The translations under genes and the position numbers were made by a program. A DNA stretch of 64,000 bases from Madurella fahalii (taxonomy: Eukaryota; Ascomycota; Sordariomycetes; Sordariales): assembly GCA_029876055.1 (NCBI GenBank), contig CM056877.1, forward strand, positions 186,001 to 250,000, given 5' to 3'. The notes beneath the pieces are model-generated. The model searched no databases. It worked only from the letters and a program-made list of their open reading frames with translations, and was not told the origin of the DNA. Below, in pieces: positions 55,727 through 64,000 of the stretch (its first letter is position 1; every line of letters starts with the position of its first letter).

Positions 55727-56389
55727 ATGGCCAGAGATCTCGAGAACGCAAGGGAGACTGTGCAGGCTCTTTGCACTCACTTACATATATCGTGGGAGAT
55801 GGCCCAACGGCTCGGCAAGATTTCCTGGGAAGAAGCCAGTCGCATAACCAAAATTGCTGTCGAGAAGCTAAAACGGGTGCACGCTGCGCTTTCGTCAGAC
55901 CCGGCACCTATCGATGACGGCTGGGAGATTGTCGGCGATGACACCCTTCTGGACGACGACGAAGCGTCTTCCGGGTTGGCCGAGGCCTCTACATCCCCTC
56001 GACCTGCACGATACTCATCTGCTATGCACAGCCAGAAAGCCACGGAGACGGCGACACATAGAGCTGACGAAACCGAGACGCAGCCGGCTCAACGAAGATT
56101 ATCAGGAAACACGAGTGAGAGCGGCCCGTACCAGGCAGCGAACGCGTCCACAGCTATGTCACCGTTTCTTGGTGCAGCGCCGCGTGCACCCCCTCCTCGG
56201 CGAGGACCGAGTCGGGAGCGGAGGGCGTCCAAGCAGCCCGGGCGCAGTAGCTTGGGATTAAGTCCCCAGATGGAATGCGCGAGTAAGGACCTGGTGGATA
56301 TGATGGGAGGATTTGAGGATGTCCCACTCTACTCTGGTCTCCTCGAAGGATCCAAGGGCAGCTACTTTTTGGCGGATAAGCATCGGTGA
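55727..56389 (+). CDS. Protein of unknown function, 220 residues
   Basis: Single exon, 220 residues, with a clean ATG. Residues ~1-55 are predicted helical (ARDLENARETVQALCTHLHIS, EEASRITKIAVEKLKRVHAAL). Then follow an acidic patch (GDDTLLDDDEASS), a long disordered Ser/Thr/Pro-rich section and a basic proline-rich motif (APRAPPPRRGPSRERRASKQ) that could bind SH3 domains. No family recognised. The C-terminus (ENCODED GSYFLADKHR) ends 322 bp before the thiamine pyrophosphokinase start on the same strand. Confidence 0.6.
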   Translation: MARDLENARETVQALCTHLHISWEMAQRLGKISWEEASRITKIAVEKLKRVHAALSSDPAPIDDGWEIVGDDTLLDDDEASSGLAEASTSPRPARYSSAMHSQKATETATHRADETETQPAQRRLSGNTSESGPYQAANASTAMSPFLGAAPRAPPPRRGPSRERRASKQPGRSSLGLSPQMECASKDLVDMMGGFEDVPLYSGLLEGSKGSYFLADKHR

Positions 56390-56711
56390 GCTCGGGTGGA
56401 GCACGTTCCTTGGATGGTACCCGGATAGGCCAATATGCAGGACCGGGACCAGAAATTAGATTTTGTGGCGCTCAAGCCGGGGGAACTCTCAAGGGCCACA
56501 GTTCTGGGTATCAGCGTCCATGTAAAGTTAGAGACCGACTCGGCGACCGTCGGCCCAGATGGTCGATCTTCCTTTGATGCTGTATGTTCCAGCCCACTGG
56601 AACGCCACCCCACCCTAGCCCAACCCTCATTACTTGCATGCCGCGAAGCTCCCCCGCAAAGTGCCCGTGTGCCTCCTGCATGTGTCGTGCCTCGTTCGCA
56701 CAAATGCAACC
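56390..56711. other. Intergenic: promoter and leader of the thiamine pyrophosphokinase gene
   Basis: Short stretch between two rightward genes. I saw no TPP-riboswitch-like structure. Confidence 0.45.
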
Positions 56712-57679
56712 ATGAGTCTATGCAGTGAGCCTGCTAGCAAGGAACCAAACACAATTGAGTGGGATCCGACTGTGCTTATCCGGGGCGTTGGGTCACCGAC
56801 ACGGCCCTCGGGGCGCGACGGAACGGACGGGTTTGCGCTGATTGTGCTCAATCAGCCCCTCGAAAACCATCTCGGCTTGTTACGTCAGTTGTGGAACAAT
56901 GGTTTGCAGCCCCTCCCTTCGTACAAGTGCAACCGGGGCTGACTATGGGCGCACTAAAGCATCAGTTCGCATCGCTGCCGACGGCGGCGCTGACTGCCTC
57001 TATAGGGTTGCCGGACAGTACGGCGATGGCTCTTTTGTGAGTCTGGCAATGAGTCTCATAGGGCGCATTTAACCGTGATCGACAGGACGATCTGCGCGTC
57101 ATCATCGGCGATCTAGACAGCCTGACGATCCACGCCCGCGGATACTACGAGTCCACCGCCGGGGGACGCAAAGTGACAAAAGTCATTCACGACACGGACC
57201 AGGACTCGACGGATTTTGGGAAGGCAATCCGCTATGCCCGCCAGAACTACCGCAGAGAGGCAACCGCCACGCCGCTAGACATCGTTGCCATGGGCGGCTT
57301 AGGGGGGCGGGTCGACCAGGGCTTGAGTCAGCTCCACCACCTATACCTCTTTCAGACAGATCCTCACTACGTCGATGGACACATGTATCTGATCAGCGGG
57401 GAGAGCCTAACTTTTTTGTTGAAGGCGGGGCACCATCGCATCCGTGTACGGTGTGGGCCTGCTGGCGAGGACGACGTGTTTGGGAAGCACGTAGGCATCT
57501 TACCGATCAAAGAGCCGAGCCGAATCACGACCAAAGGGCTGGAATGGGATGTTACGGACTGGGAGACCGAGTTTGGCGGACAGCTGAGCACGAGCAACCA
57601 TGTGTTGCCCGAGACCCAGGTGGTGGAGGTGGTGACGACCAAGGACGTGATATTTACGATTGCGCTGAGGGAGGTGTAA
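56712..57679 (+). CDS. Thiamine pyrophosphokinase
   Basis: Three exons (56712-56901, 56960-57036, 57086-57679) give 286 residues. The enzyme transfers pyrophosphate from ATP to thiamine to form TPP. Family motifs: ALIVLNQPLENHLGLLRQLWNNA, then RIAADGGADCLYRVAG (the DGGAD/N motif, formed after intron 1), VIIGDLDSL (metal-binding GDxDS), the TDQDSTDFGKAI motif, and GGLGGRVDQGLSQLHHLY (the GGRxDH-like motif, with Gln in place of His). The C-terminal domain has GLEWDVTDWETEFGGQLSTSN. Introns are 58 and 49 nt. Cytosolic. It is convergent with Bos1, with 268 bp between the two stops. Confidence 0.95.
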
Positions 57680-57947
57680 GGGCCAGCTGGTGCATGGCGG
57701 AGCGGAATCGGCGGGCATCATAGAGGTCCAGCGAATTTATACACACATGGCCCGCAATGGGGATTTGACAGAGCCAGACGATCCCCCGCGGAATACCGTA
57801 ATTTATATTTCCGAACCTAAGCAGCAACCGGATGCCCCCAAAACTCCACGCTGAACGACAGTGGCTAGAAGTGTGTACAATCCAAGCCAGCCCCACAAGA
57901 CGATCCCAAATACAAAACAAGGCCGTCGCCTCCCCCCACCCCCTTCT

Positions 57948-58858
57948 TTACCGCAGGTAATGCAGCACCAACCAGCAAAACAAGAAGAACACCACGACGC
58001 CGGCCCAAAAGATCCACTTATCCTGCCGCGCCCGCCGCTCAATCATGCGGATGGTATCGCCCGAGATGCCGAGGGTGTTCCCGACCGAGTACAGCCGGCG
58101 CTGCGTCGACTTGAGCATCTCCCTCTGCTGGCTCAAGTCCCCGAGCACGGCCTGGCCGCGGGCAATGTAGTCGTCGAGCGCTGAGTGGGTGCTCGCGAAG
58201 AACTGCTGCTCGCGCAGCGCGTGCGTCTCCCGCCCGACGTCGCCGCTGCCCAGACCCAGCCCCAACCCTTGCCCCTGTCCGTGTCCGTGCCCGTGCCCTG
58301 CCCTCCCGGCCTCGGCAACGCTCGTCGTCCGGGCGTGGCCGCCCCCGCCGTTCGCGCCCAGGCCGTACCCCGACGCCGACGCGGTCGGGGGGGTCGAGTT
58401 CGCGTAGGGGTTCTCGGGCGTGGCGGCCGCGAACGGCCGCCGGCCCAGCAGCTCGGCCCGGTTGCTCGCGTGCGCCGCTTCCTCCCTCGCCGACTTGAGC
58501 GCGTCGAGCTGGGCGCGGAACTCGGACAGCTCGGCGCGGAAGTCGCGTATCCGCTCAAAGGCCTTTTCTTGCTTGGCCGGGTTGAGCTCTTGCTTGGCGA
58601 GCGTGTTGTACTCGTCTATCGTGCGGGAGAAGGCGGTTAGGGACGCCGAGAGCGAGCCCAGCGCGGCGGGGGTTATCGGGGATGGGGCTGTGTTGGCGTC
58701 GGAGAAGGAGGGGTTGGAGAGGGCCGAAAGGTCCTTGCGGATCGTGGTGCGCTGCTTGAGCGCCGAGTTGAAGGTTGTGTTCTTGCCAGGATCAGTCAGT
58801 AAAGGGCGATGTCGGTCGTCAGGCGCTGGCGTTTGGATGGATAGGAGGGACTCACCAT
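57948..58858 (-). CDS. bos1: Golgi/ER v-SNARE Bos1
   Basis: Exon 1 (58856-58858) is the ATG alone. A 74-nt intron (GTGAGT donor, TTACTGACTG branch, GCAAG acceptor) joins it to exon 2 (57948-58781) for a total of 278 residues. Bos1 is the Qb-SNARE for ER-to-Golgi vesicle fusion. The N-terminus NTTFNSALKQRTTIRKDLSAL and helix QEKAFERIRDFRAELSEFRAQL belong to the regulatory domain. The SNARE motif DYIARGQAVLGDLSQQREMLKSTQRRLYSVGNTLGISGDTIRMIERRARQDKW has the central glutamine layer and is followed by a C-terminal anchor (IFWAGVVVFFLFCWLVLHYL). A glycine/histidine repeat (GHGHGHGQGQGLGLGLG) sits in the linker. Confidence 0.93.
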
Positions 58859-60048
58859 GCTGGCGTCTGTTTGTAATTCATGTGAGGATCTGTTATTAAA
58901 AATGGCAAAGACAGCCGAGTTGGGGTGAAATCAAACAGTTTTGTCCTCGTGGCTATCGGGTTGACACGGCCAATTTGGCATGCTGTCATGGCCCGTTGCT
59001 TGCAATGTGGCATTTGCCCCGGCGCCGAGGAACAAACCCCGGAGTGGAAGTATAAAAGCGCACGGACAGAAAAGTGGGGCCTGTTTCCGGCGCATCTTTA
59101 TGTTCCAATTTGCCAAGCTTTTGCGCCTGGAGGCGCAACTACTGTAGCAAGCCAGCAACTTTTAATTCACTATCAAAGGTCCCCTAAACCACGATCAGTA
59201 CCCAAGCCATCCCGCGATTCCAGGTTGCACTACCTGCTCAGTCTCCTGTCGAGTTCCACTTCTATAGTTAACCCTGTCCTTCGTCGCCATTCCTCGTATC
59301 CCATTAATGCCGCTCTAGCTCCCGCATATTTTCAAGTCCCCCAGGAAGCTTTCGCAGCTTCCGTCCTCCTCGAGCCCGAGTTGGCCCATGCAAGCAGCCT
59401 GCAGCACTAGCCATTTAAAAATTCCTTCTACGCCTGCGGCGCTCCCCTCCGCTATTGACGTTCATTGCCTACTTTCCAGACTTGTCATTTCCAGGAGAGT
59501 CTTCGCTCTCCGGGGTTAAAGATCCCTTCGTCAAGGAGTTAATGTCTGAATTCTCCTAGTCACACCACGGACGTCGAACTGTGGCGCAGCTACTCTGCAA
59601 TGTTGGCTTAGAGGGGAATCGCGCCGTTCCTACATAACCCATATTGGCCTGGCCCATGGGAAAGGGCTGCACCGCCTGATCACCTATTGCCGGGATAACT
59701 GAATCAGTTCAATTGCTCTTGATCCATCTGCCATGCATAGAGGCTAAAGTCCAACGTAGCGGAAACCCTCTTACAACGAGGATGAACCCTCCCTAGCGTA
59801 GGTGTTTTACCACCTTGTAGAGGACCTGCAGGTGTAGGATCAACTGCTCCGTTCTGCCAAGCCAGCAGAACAAAGTCTAGGATTCTCTCAAGAAAGGATG
59901 GAGTACAAGAAGATATGGGAGCAATAGGCCTGCAGCAGATCTTTGAGTACCTACACAGACTCCCATTTCGTTTGCGGACCGTCCGAGTAAGCCGCTCTCG
60001 AATCTCTAGCTGATATCATCGCCGCTGTTGATTCAGTTGTCATCCAAC
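58859..60048. other. Intergenic, no gene seen
   Basis: This is the upstream region of the leftward Bos1 gene and the left flank of the secreted-protein pseudogene. Only short unconvincing frames. Confidence 0.5.
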
Positions 60049-61572
60049 ATGGCAGTGGCCCTCGCCGCTTCATTCGCTCTGCTCAGTTCGACCAGTTTGT
60101 CGTTCCTCGCTGCTGCTGCGCCGCGTAGTGTTGCCCCGGGAAGTACAGGGCATCACGAACTGCACGAGTAACTCTTTCAAGATTCCCAGCTGGTGTATCC
60201 GTGATCTTCACAGCGAGTCGGCCAAGATTTCATTCGATTTACTCAACAGAGTAACAAACTTATCACTGCCATTGGCATGCCAAGGATAAGAGGGAAGTGA
60301 ATGGAGCTCATGCACATCCTCGGGCGAGCCAGAAGATGCGTCTCTCGAAGCATCAGTGAGGGTTGACACGGCATCAGCTAGCTTCAGAGTGAAGCTGTCC
60401 TGGACCTGCAGCGACAGGAGCGAACCGTGTGTCCCTACTCTTCATACCGAAACTTGCTGACACCTTCTGACTTGCGGACACTGCAGAGTCAACTTTACCG
60501 CAACAGGCAGCAACTCTGTTCTCCTAAGGTGCGATGGGGAGGTCTGCAAGTCGTCTAACCCTGTGGACTTGATCAAGGGATCGCTGGAGACACCTGTATC
60601 CATCACCCCGGCCTACGCCGACGGCCCGGATGGCCACGACAAGCCCGGTTGTGAGGCAGCATCCCAAACTCCCAAGTGGACAGTGGGAACCATCATCCAC
60701 ATCAACGATACTGGGGACGGAACTTCTGCGATACCATTGCAGTCGATCCAATTGCAAGTGACCAACGAGGCCAACGGGCACATGGCTGAATGCGTGATGT
60801 TTTTCCCCGCCGGTCCCGGCGAGGAGGCCCCGGTCATCCCGCACTGCGATGAAGAATCAATAGACCCTACCCGCCCCAACCGGTACAACATCCAGACGGA
60901 GGTCCTGTTCTTACCGCGCAGCCGGGAGGTTAGTATCTACCAGACATGGTACTGCGACGACGTTGACGCTGCGAAGCCGTGAGTAGTAGCTTTCAGCCTC
61001 CCGCCATATCCACCCTAGGCCGCTGACAATCACCCACCTACCCACTCCTCCAGGGTCAGCTTCTCCGGCAAAGGCAGGGCCACGCTCCCGCTCGTGTGCA
61101 CCGTCGACGGCACTACGACCTCCTGCGAAGCCGACGGCGTCCAGGCAACCGTCGAAATCACCTGGTCTGCCCCGCTTGCCCCTTACTCCATCGAGGACCC
61201 CCTGCCGACCCCCGACGGGTGCACCATCTCGTCAGTCGTCTCGCCCTCGTGGATCTTTTCCAACTTTGAAATCGAGCACAACACCTCCGCGTCCGGGCCG
61301 CCGTCACCCCCGTCTGCCGACAGCCCAGCGCGGCGTTTATGAGCTTCTACATGCGCCTCAACTCGCAGCAGAATATCCTCGACTTTCCCGCGTTTATCAA
61401 CCACACCGAAGTGGACCTTTCTGATGCTGACGCCTGGTATCCCTGTATATTTGGCTCCGGGAGGAGAGAGCTTGCGCCGAAGAGCTGTAGTTACAGGTAT
61501 TCGCCTGGGGGTGGGATGCTGAGTGTCAGGATGGACTGGGTTTGTATCGATTTGGATCCGGAGCGCCCATGA
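60049..61572 (+). pseudogene. Degenerate gene for a secreted fungal protein of unknown function
   Basis: Recognisable pieces in order: a signal peptide (MAVALAASFALLSSTSLSFLAAAAPR), then after a one-base frame shift CTSNSFKIPSWCIRDL and SFDLLNRVTNLSL, an in-frame TAA at ~60286, and in the same frame SSCTSSGEPEDASLEASVRVDTAS. An intron (60427-60486) joins EP to VNFTATGSNSVLLRCDG, then a long intact stretch follows, ending CDDVDAAKP. A second intron (60980-61053) leads to VSFSGKGRATLPLVCTVDG. A further frame shift around 61260-61330 leads to MSFYMRLNSQQN, DAWYPCIFGSG and DWVCIDLDPERP. This is the outline of a cysteine-containing secreted protein family seen in many fungi, with three breaks. No plausible introns remove them. 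The stop could be a CAA to TAA transition. Confidence 0.65.
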
Positions 61573-62062
61573 GTAAAAGTGCTCCCTCTCAAGTCGGCGG
61601 GTAGCTGATGGCGATGCAGGATCCTCTTTGAAGGTGTCTCAACAACAAAGTTGCCCGAGTTGAGCTGCGAGGTGAGCCGTTTTGGGTCAACAATATGTGC
61701 CACCAATAAATATGAAGGTTGGGTAGCGGAGGTGGCCAACGTAACTTGGCAGTCGTTGGACGAGCTCCCCGTGTGAAAATGAGGTGCGATGATAAAGTAT
61801 CGCAAAGCAGGTAGTCAGCGCTTGCTGATTTTGGAAAGCTATGGTTCCTGGCTAAAACCGGGTGGCTCAACGTTCCTAGAGATCAATAAGCCGCAGGAAT
61901 ATAGCGCCACTGGTGACGCATACCAAACGCGCCGTATCATCGTATGGAGACAGCAAACTCGCTTTGTCCAAGGAATAAGAGTCTCGTTGACACGACCATC
62001 CCATTATGTACCATTACTCTGTACAACTCTTCCATCGCCTTCGCCCACATCCGGGATGCAAT
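61573..62062. other. Convergent 3' intergenic region
   Basis: It separates the pseudogene (rightward) from the permease gene (leftward). No gene is seen. Confidence 0.5.
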
Positions 62063-63813
62063 TCAAGCAACATGCGTTTTGACCTTGCGGTACCGAACAA
62101 CCTCGACGCCTTGTTCGTCAATGATTCTCTCAGCGACAATCTTGTGGCCTCGAACGGCCGGCCAAAACTTGGTCCACAACGTCCAGTAGATGCCGCCTAG
62201 GATCAGAACACCAACTCCCACGACGGGGAACACGTAGTAAGGGTACCCCTCAGCCCAGATATCTCCGTCCGAGGGTGGGATGAAGGGCACAATGGCGAGA
62301 AAGGCGTTGCACAGCAAAAAGATGACCGTAATAGGCAGCCAAGTGCGCCAGCCCGGATTCCACGGCTCCGACTTTTGGTACTGTAGGTAGATGAGCCCCG
62401 CGGCGACGAAGCTGTTGATCCATGCCCCCGGGTACGTGTACAGGCTGACGATGAAGTTGTACGAGGGTCCTGGGGGCGGCGCAAGCAGGACGATGATGGT
62501 TACCAGCCAGTGGAGGAAAAGCTGAGGTGTGGTTTTGTTAGCATCTTGACAGAGCTAGGGTAGAAGAGATGGACGTACAGCTGCGGCAGGTGAGTTGAAC
62601 GGCTTGTTGGAACCCCATAGGCGGCTCAGGGGCAACAAGCCCTCTTTTCCGAGCTCCTGGTTGAGCCGCGCGTGAGCGAAGCTGACGGCTAGGACATTTC
62701 CCATGTTGCTCAGTGCGACAAACGCCGGTAGTGTACGGGCGCCGGCACTGTCCCCAAACACATTTCTGAAAAACAGACCGGCTACAATGACTTCGGAAGT
62801 CGCCAGATCCGACTTTGGGATGGCCGCAAAGTAGGCGACATTAGCCAGGACATAGAGGATCGTGACGCCGCCGACGGCAAGAGGTGCGGCGATGGTCAGT
62901 GTACGGCGCGGGTCCTTGATCTCACCCAGCACGTAGTTGGCGTTTTCCCAGCCCTTGAAGCTGTAGATGATGTTGAGCAGGGCGTTTGAATAAGCGTATG
63001 CGCCCCCGCCACCATAGCCCTCACCCGTCTCGAGAGCGAATGCGTTGTCAAAGTTGTGCGGATCCTCGATCAGCCTGCGGCCGGCTAAAGCAGCGAAGCC
63101 CGAAAAGACGATGAACAATAGCACGGCCACTTTGAACACGCCGAGCACGTTGAATAGCCGGATCCCCCACTTTGGGAACGCTGCGTGTAAGACGACGGCG
63201 AAGGTGACGCACGCGACACCAATTCCACGCGCCCGATAGCTATCCGTCAGCTCGTTGCCTGCGGCATAGAGAACATAACGGCCGAAGGCAAGCGAGTTGC
63301 CCGACGAAAAGCCCAGCAAAATCATCTGTGAGGCGAGAACGCAGGTGGCGAGGTAGCGTGGATGGCGGTAGATGTATTCCAGGTAATTCTTCTCGCCGCC
63401 CGAGCGAGGGATCGCCAGGCCAAATTCGAGCCAGACGCTAAGGCCGCAGAAGGTCAAGAAGCCGCCTAAGCAGATATGCAGCGCGTCAGCGTTGTTCGCA
63501 GCCCGGCGAGAGACTAGAACGGCATACCTATCACCCACAGCATCAAACTCACACCAACCGAGCCTGTCGCTGCAAAAATGCTCGATGGCGTCGAGAAAAT
63601 GCCAGTACCGATCATCTTGTTGAGGATGAGGAAGACGGCGCCGGTAATGCCTAGCTTGCGCGAGTCATCGTAGGCGTACGTGTTCTCCTCCTGGATCTCG
63701 CCAACCTCGGCGCCGCCGAGGTCACGATCGCGCTCTGCCGGCGCTTCCTGCACATGATCTTTCGTGTCTCCGGCGGCCGCCTCCTCGCTGGAGGCCTTTT
63801 CAAAAAAACCCAT
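62063..63813 (-). CDS. Amino acid permease, methionine-permease (MUP1)-like
   Basis: Three exons (63528-63813, 62579-63465, 62063-62521) give 543 residues. APC/LAT-type transporter at the plasma membrane; yeast Mup1 imports methionine and cysteine. About 12 membrane segments. The first contains the family motif LGITGAVFLILNKMIGTGIFSTPSSIF (substrate-binding GTG(I)FS). Intron 1 splits LMLWVIG-GFLTFCGLSVWLEFG inside segment 2, followed by IPRSGGEKNYLEYIYRHPR. Later come NIIYSFKGWENANYVLGEIKDPRRTL and SNMGNVLAVSFAHARLNQELGKEGLLP, typical of MUP1-like proteins. The acidic cytosolic N-terminus (SSEEAAAGDTKDH) includes lysines that could be ubiquitination sites. Introns are 62 and 57 nt. Specificity for methionine is inferred from overall resemblance only. 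Confidence 0.93.
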
Positions 63814-64000
63814 GGTGATTGAGCTGCCCGCTGGAGGTTTGCTGGAGTGGGCAGCGCGAGGTTACAACCAGCCGGAAAGCAGAGCTGCAGGCGCCGATCG
63901 TTTAATATACAGTAGACCCCGCGCATCCCAAGGGCCGTGAACGTGACGTGACACGCCGGCCGCATTTGCGCCATCCCAACCTAAATCTTGTGCCACCGCG
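63814..64000 (-). promoter_or_regulatory. Upstream region of the permease gene
   Basis: Contains GTATATTAAA on the minus strand near 63902-63911, ~90 bp upstream of the ATG, possibly a TATA element. The window ends here. Confidence 0.35.

Noticed and set aside
56390..56711. TPP riboswitch before thiamine pyrophosphokinase
   Set aside because: No conserved riboswitch core was seen, and fungal TPP riboswitches sit in introns of other thiamine genes.

Overview
The window is nuclear DNA of a filamentous ascomycete, most likely a Sordariomycete (order Sordariales, perhaps Chaetomiaceae). This is inferred from short spliceosomal introns (47 to about 150 nt, GTRNGT donors, CTRAC-like branch points, YAG or AAG acceptors), GC-rich third codon positions, fungal-only families (Mia40 with an N-terminal anchor, OM14-like protein, Zn2Cys6 regulators, fungal GH3 enzymes), and a protein at 12.1-13.5 kb that closely resembles Neurospora crassa ergothioneine lyase Egt-2 as I remember it. 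No tRNA, rRNA, CRISPR array or intact transposon was recognised. Gene models were built by hand, by joining reading frames at splice sites and checking that phase and conserved motifs continue across each join.

Layout. 0.5-6.2 kb: F-box-like protein, then a divergently transcribed pair of an FAD monooxygenase (salicylate hydroxylase type) and an NAD(P)-dependent ketoreductase, sharing a promoter with an 8-bp tandem repeat. 8-18.5 kb: RhoGAP-type protein, gluconokinase, Egt2-like PLP lyase, archaemetzincin-like metalloprotease and a large protein of unknown function. 18.7-33.5 kb: a GH3 beta-xylosidase and a GH3 beta-glucosidase, both with signal peptides, flank a gene-poor stretch. That stretch holds very small genes (a 63-residue protein with a 6-nt first exon and a 119-residue protein with two Zn2Cys6 clusters), a cysteine-rich reading frame, and a secreted LVIVD/choice-of-anchor-like protein.

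34.8-48.7 kb: arginase-fold protein, polyglutamine Myb/SANT-like protein, a 21-residue metallothionein of the Magnaporthe MMT1 type, two tandem paralogues of one fungal family (one frameshifted), an APH-fold kinase-like protein, an SDR and a five-exon Zn2Cys6 transcription factor. 50-64 kb is mostly housekeeping: an unknown nuclear-looking protein, OM14-like mitochondrial outer membrane protein, Mia40, an unknown 220-residue protein, thiamine pyrophosphokinase, the SNARE Bos1, a degenerate secreted-protein pseudogene and a methionine-permease-like transporter.

Functional themes are plant polymer breakdown (the two GH3 enzymes), aromatic compound oxidation and reduction (0-6 kb pair), thiol and metal handling (Egt2-like, metallothionein, MUP1-like permease) and mitochondrial biogenesis (OM14-like next to Mia40). 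The most unusual items are the double Zn2Cys6 mini-protein, the 21-residue metallothionein, the micro-exon small gene, and two genes caught in decay.
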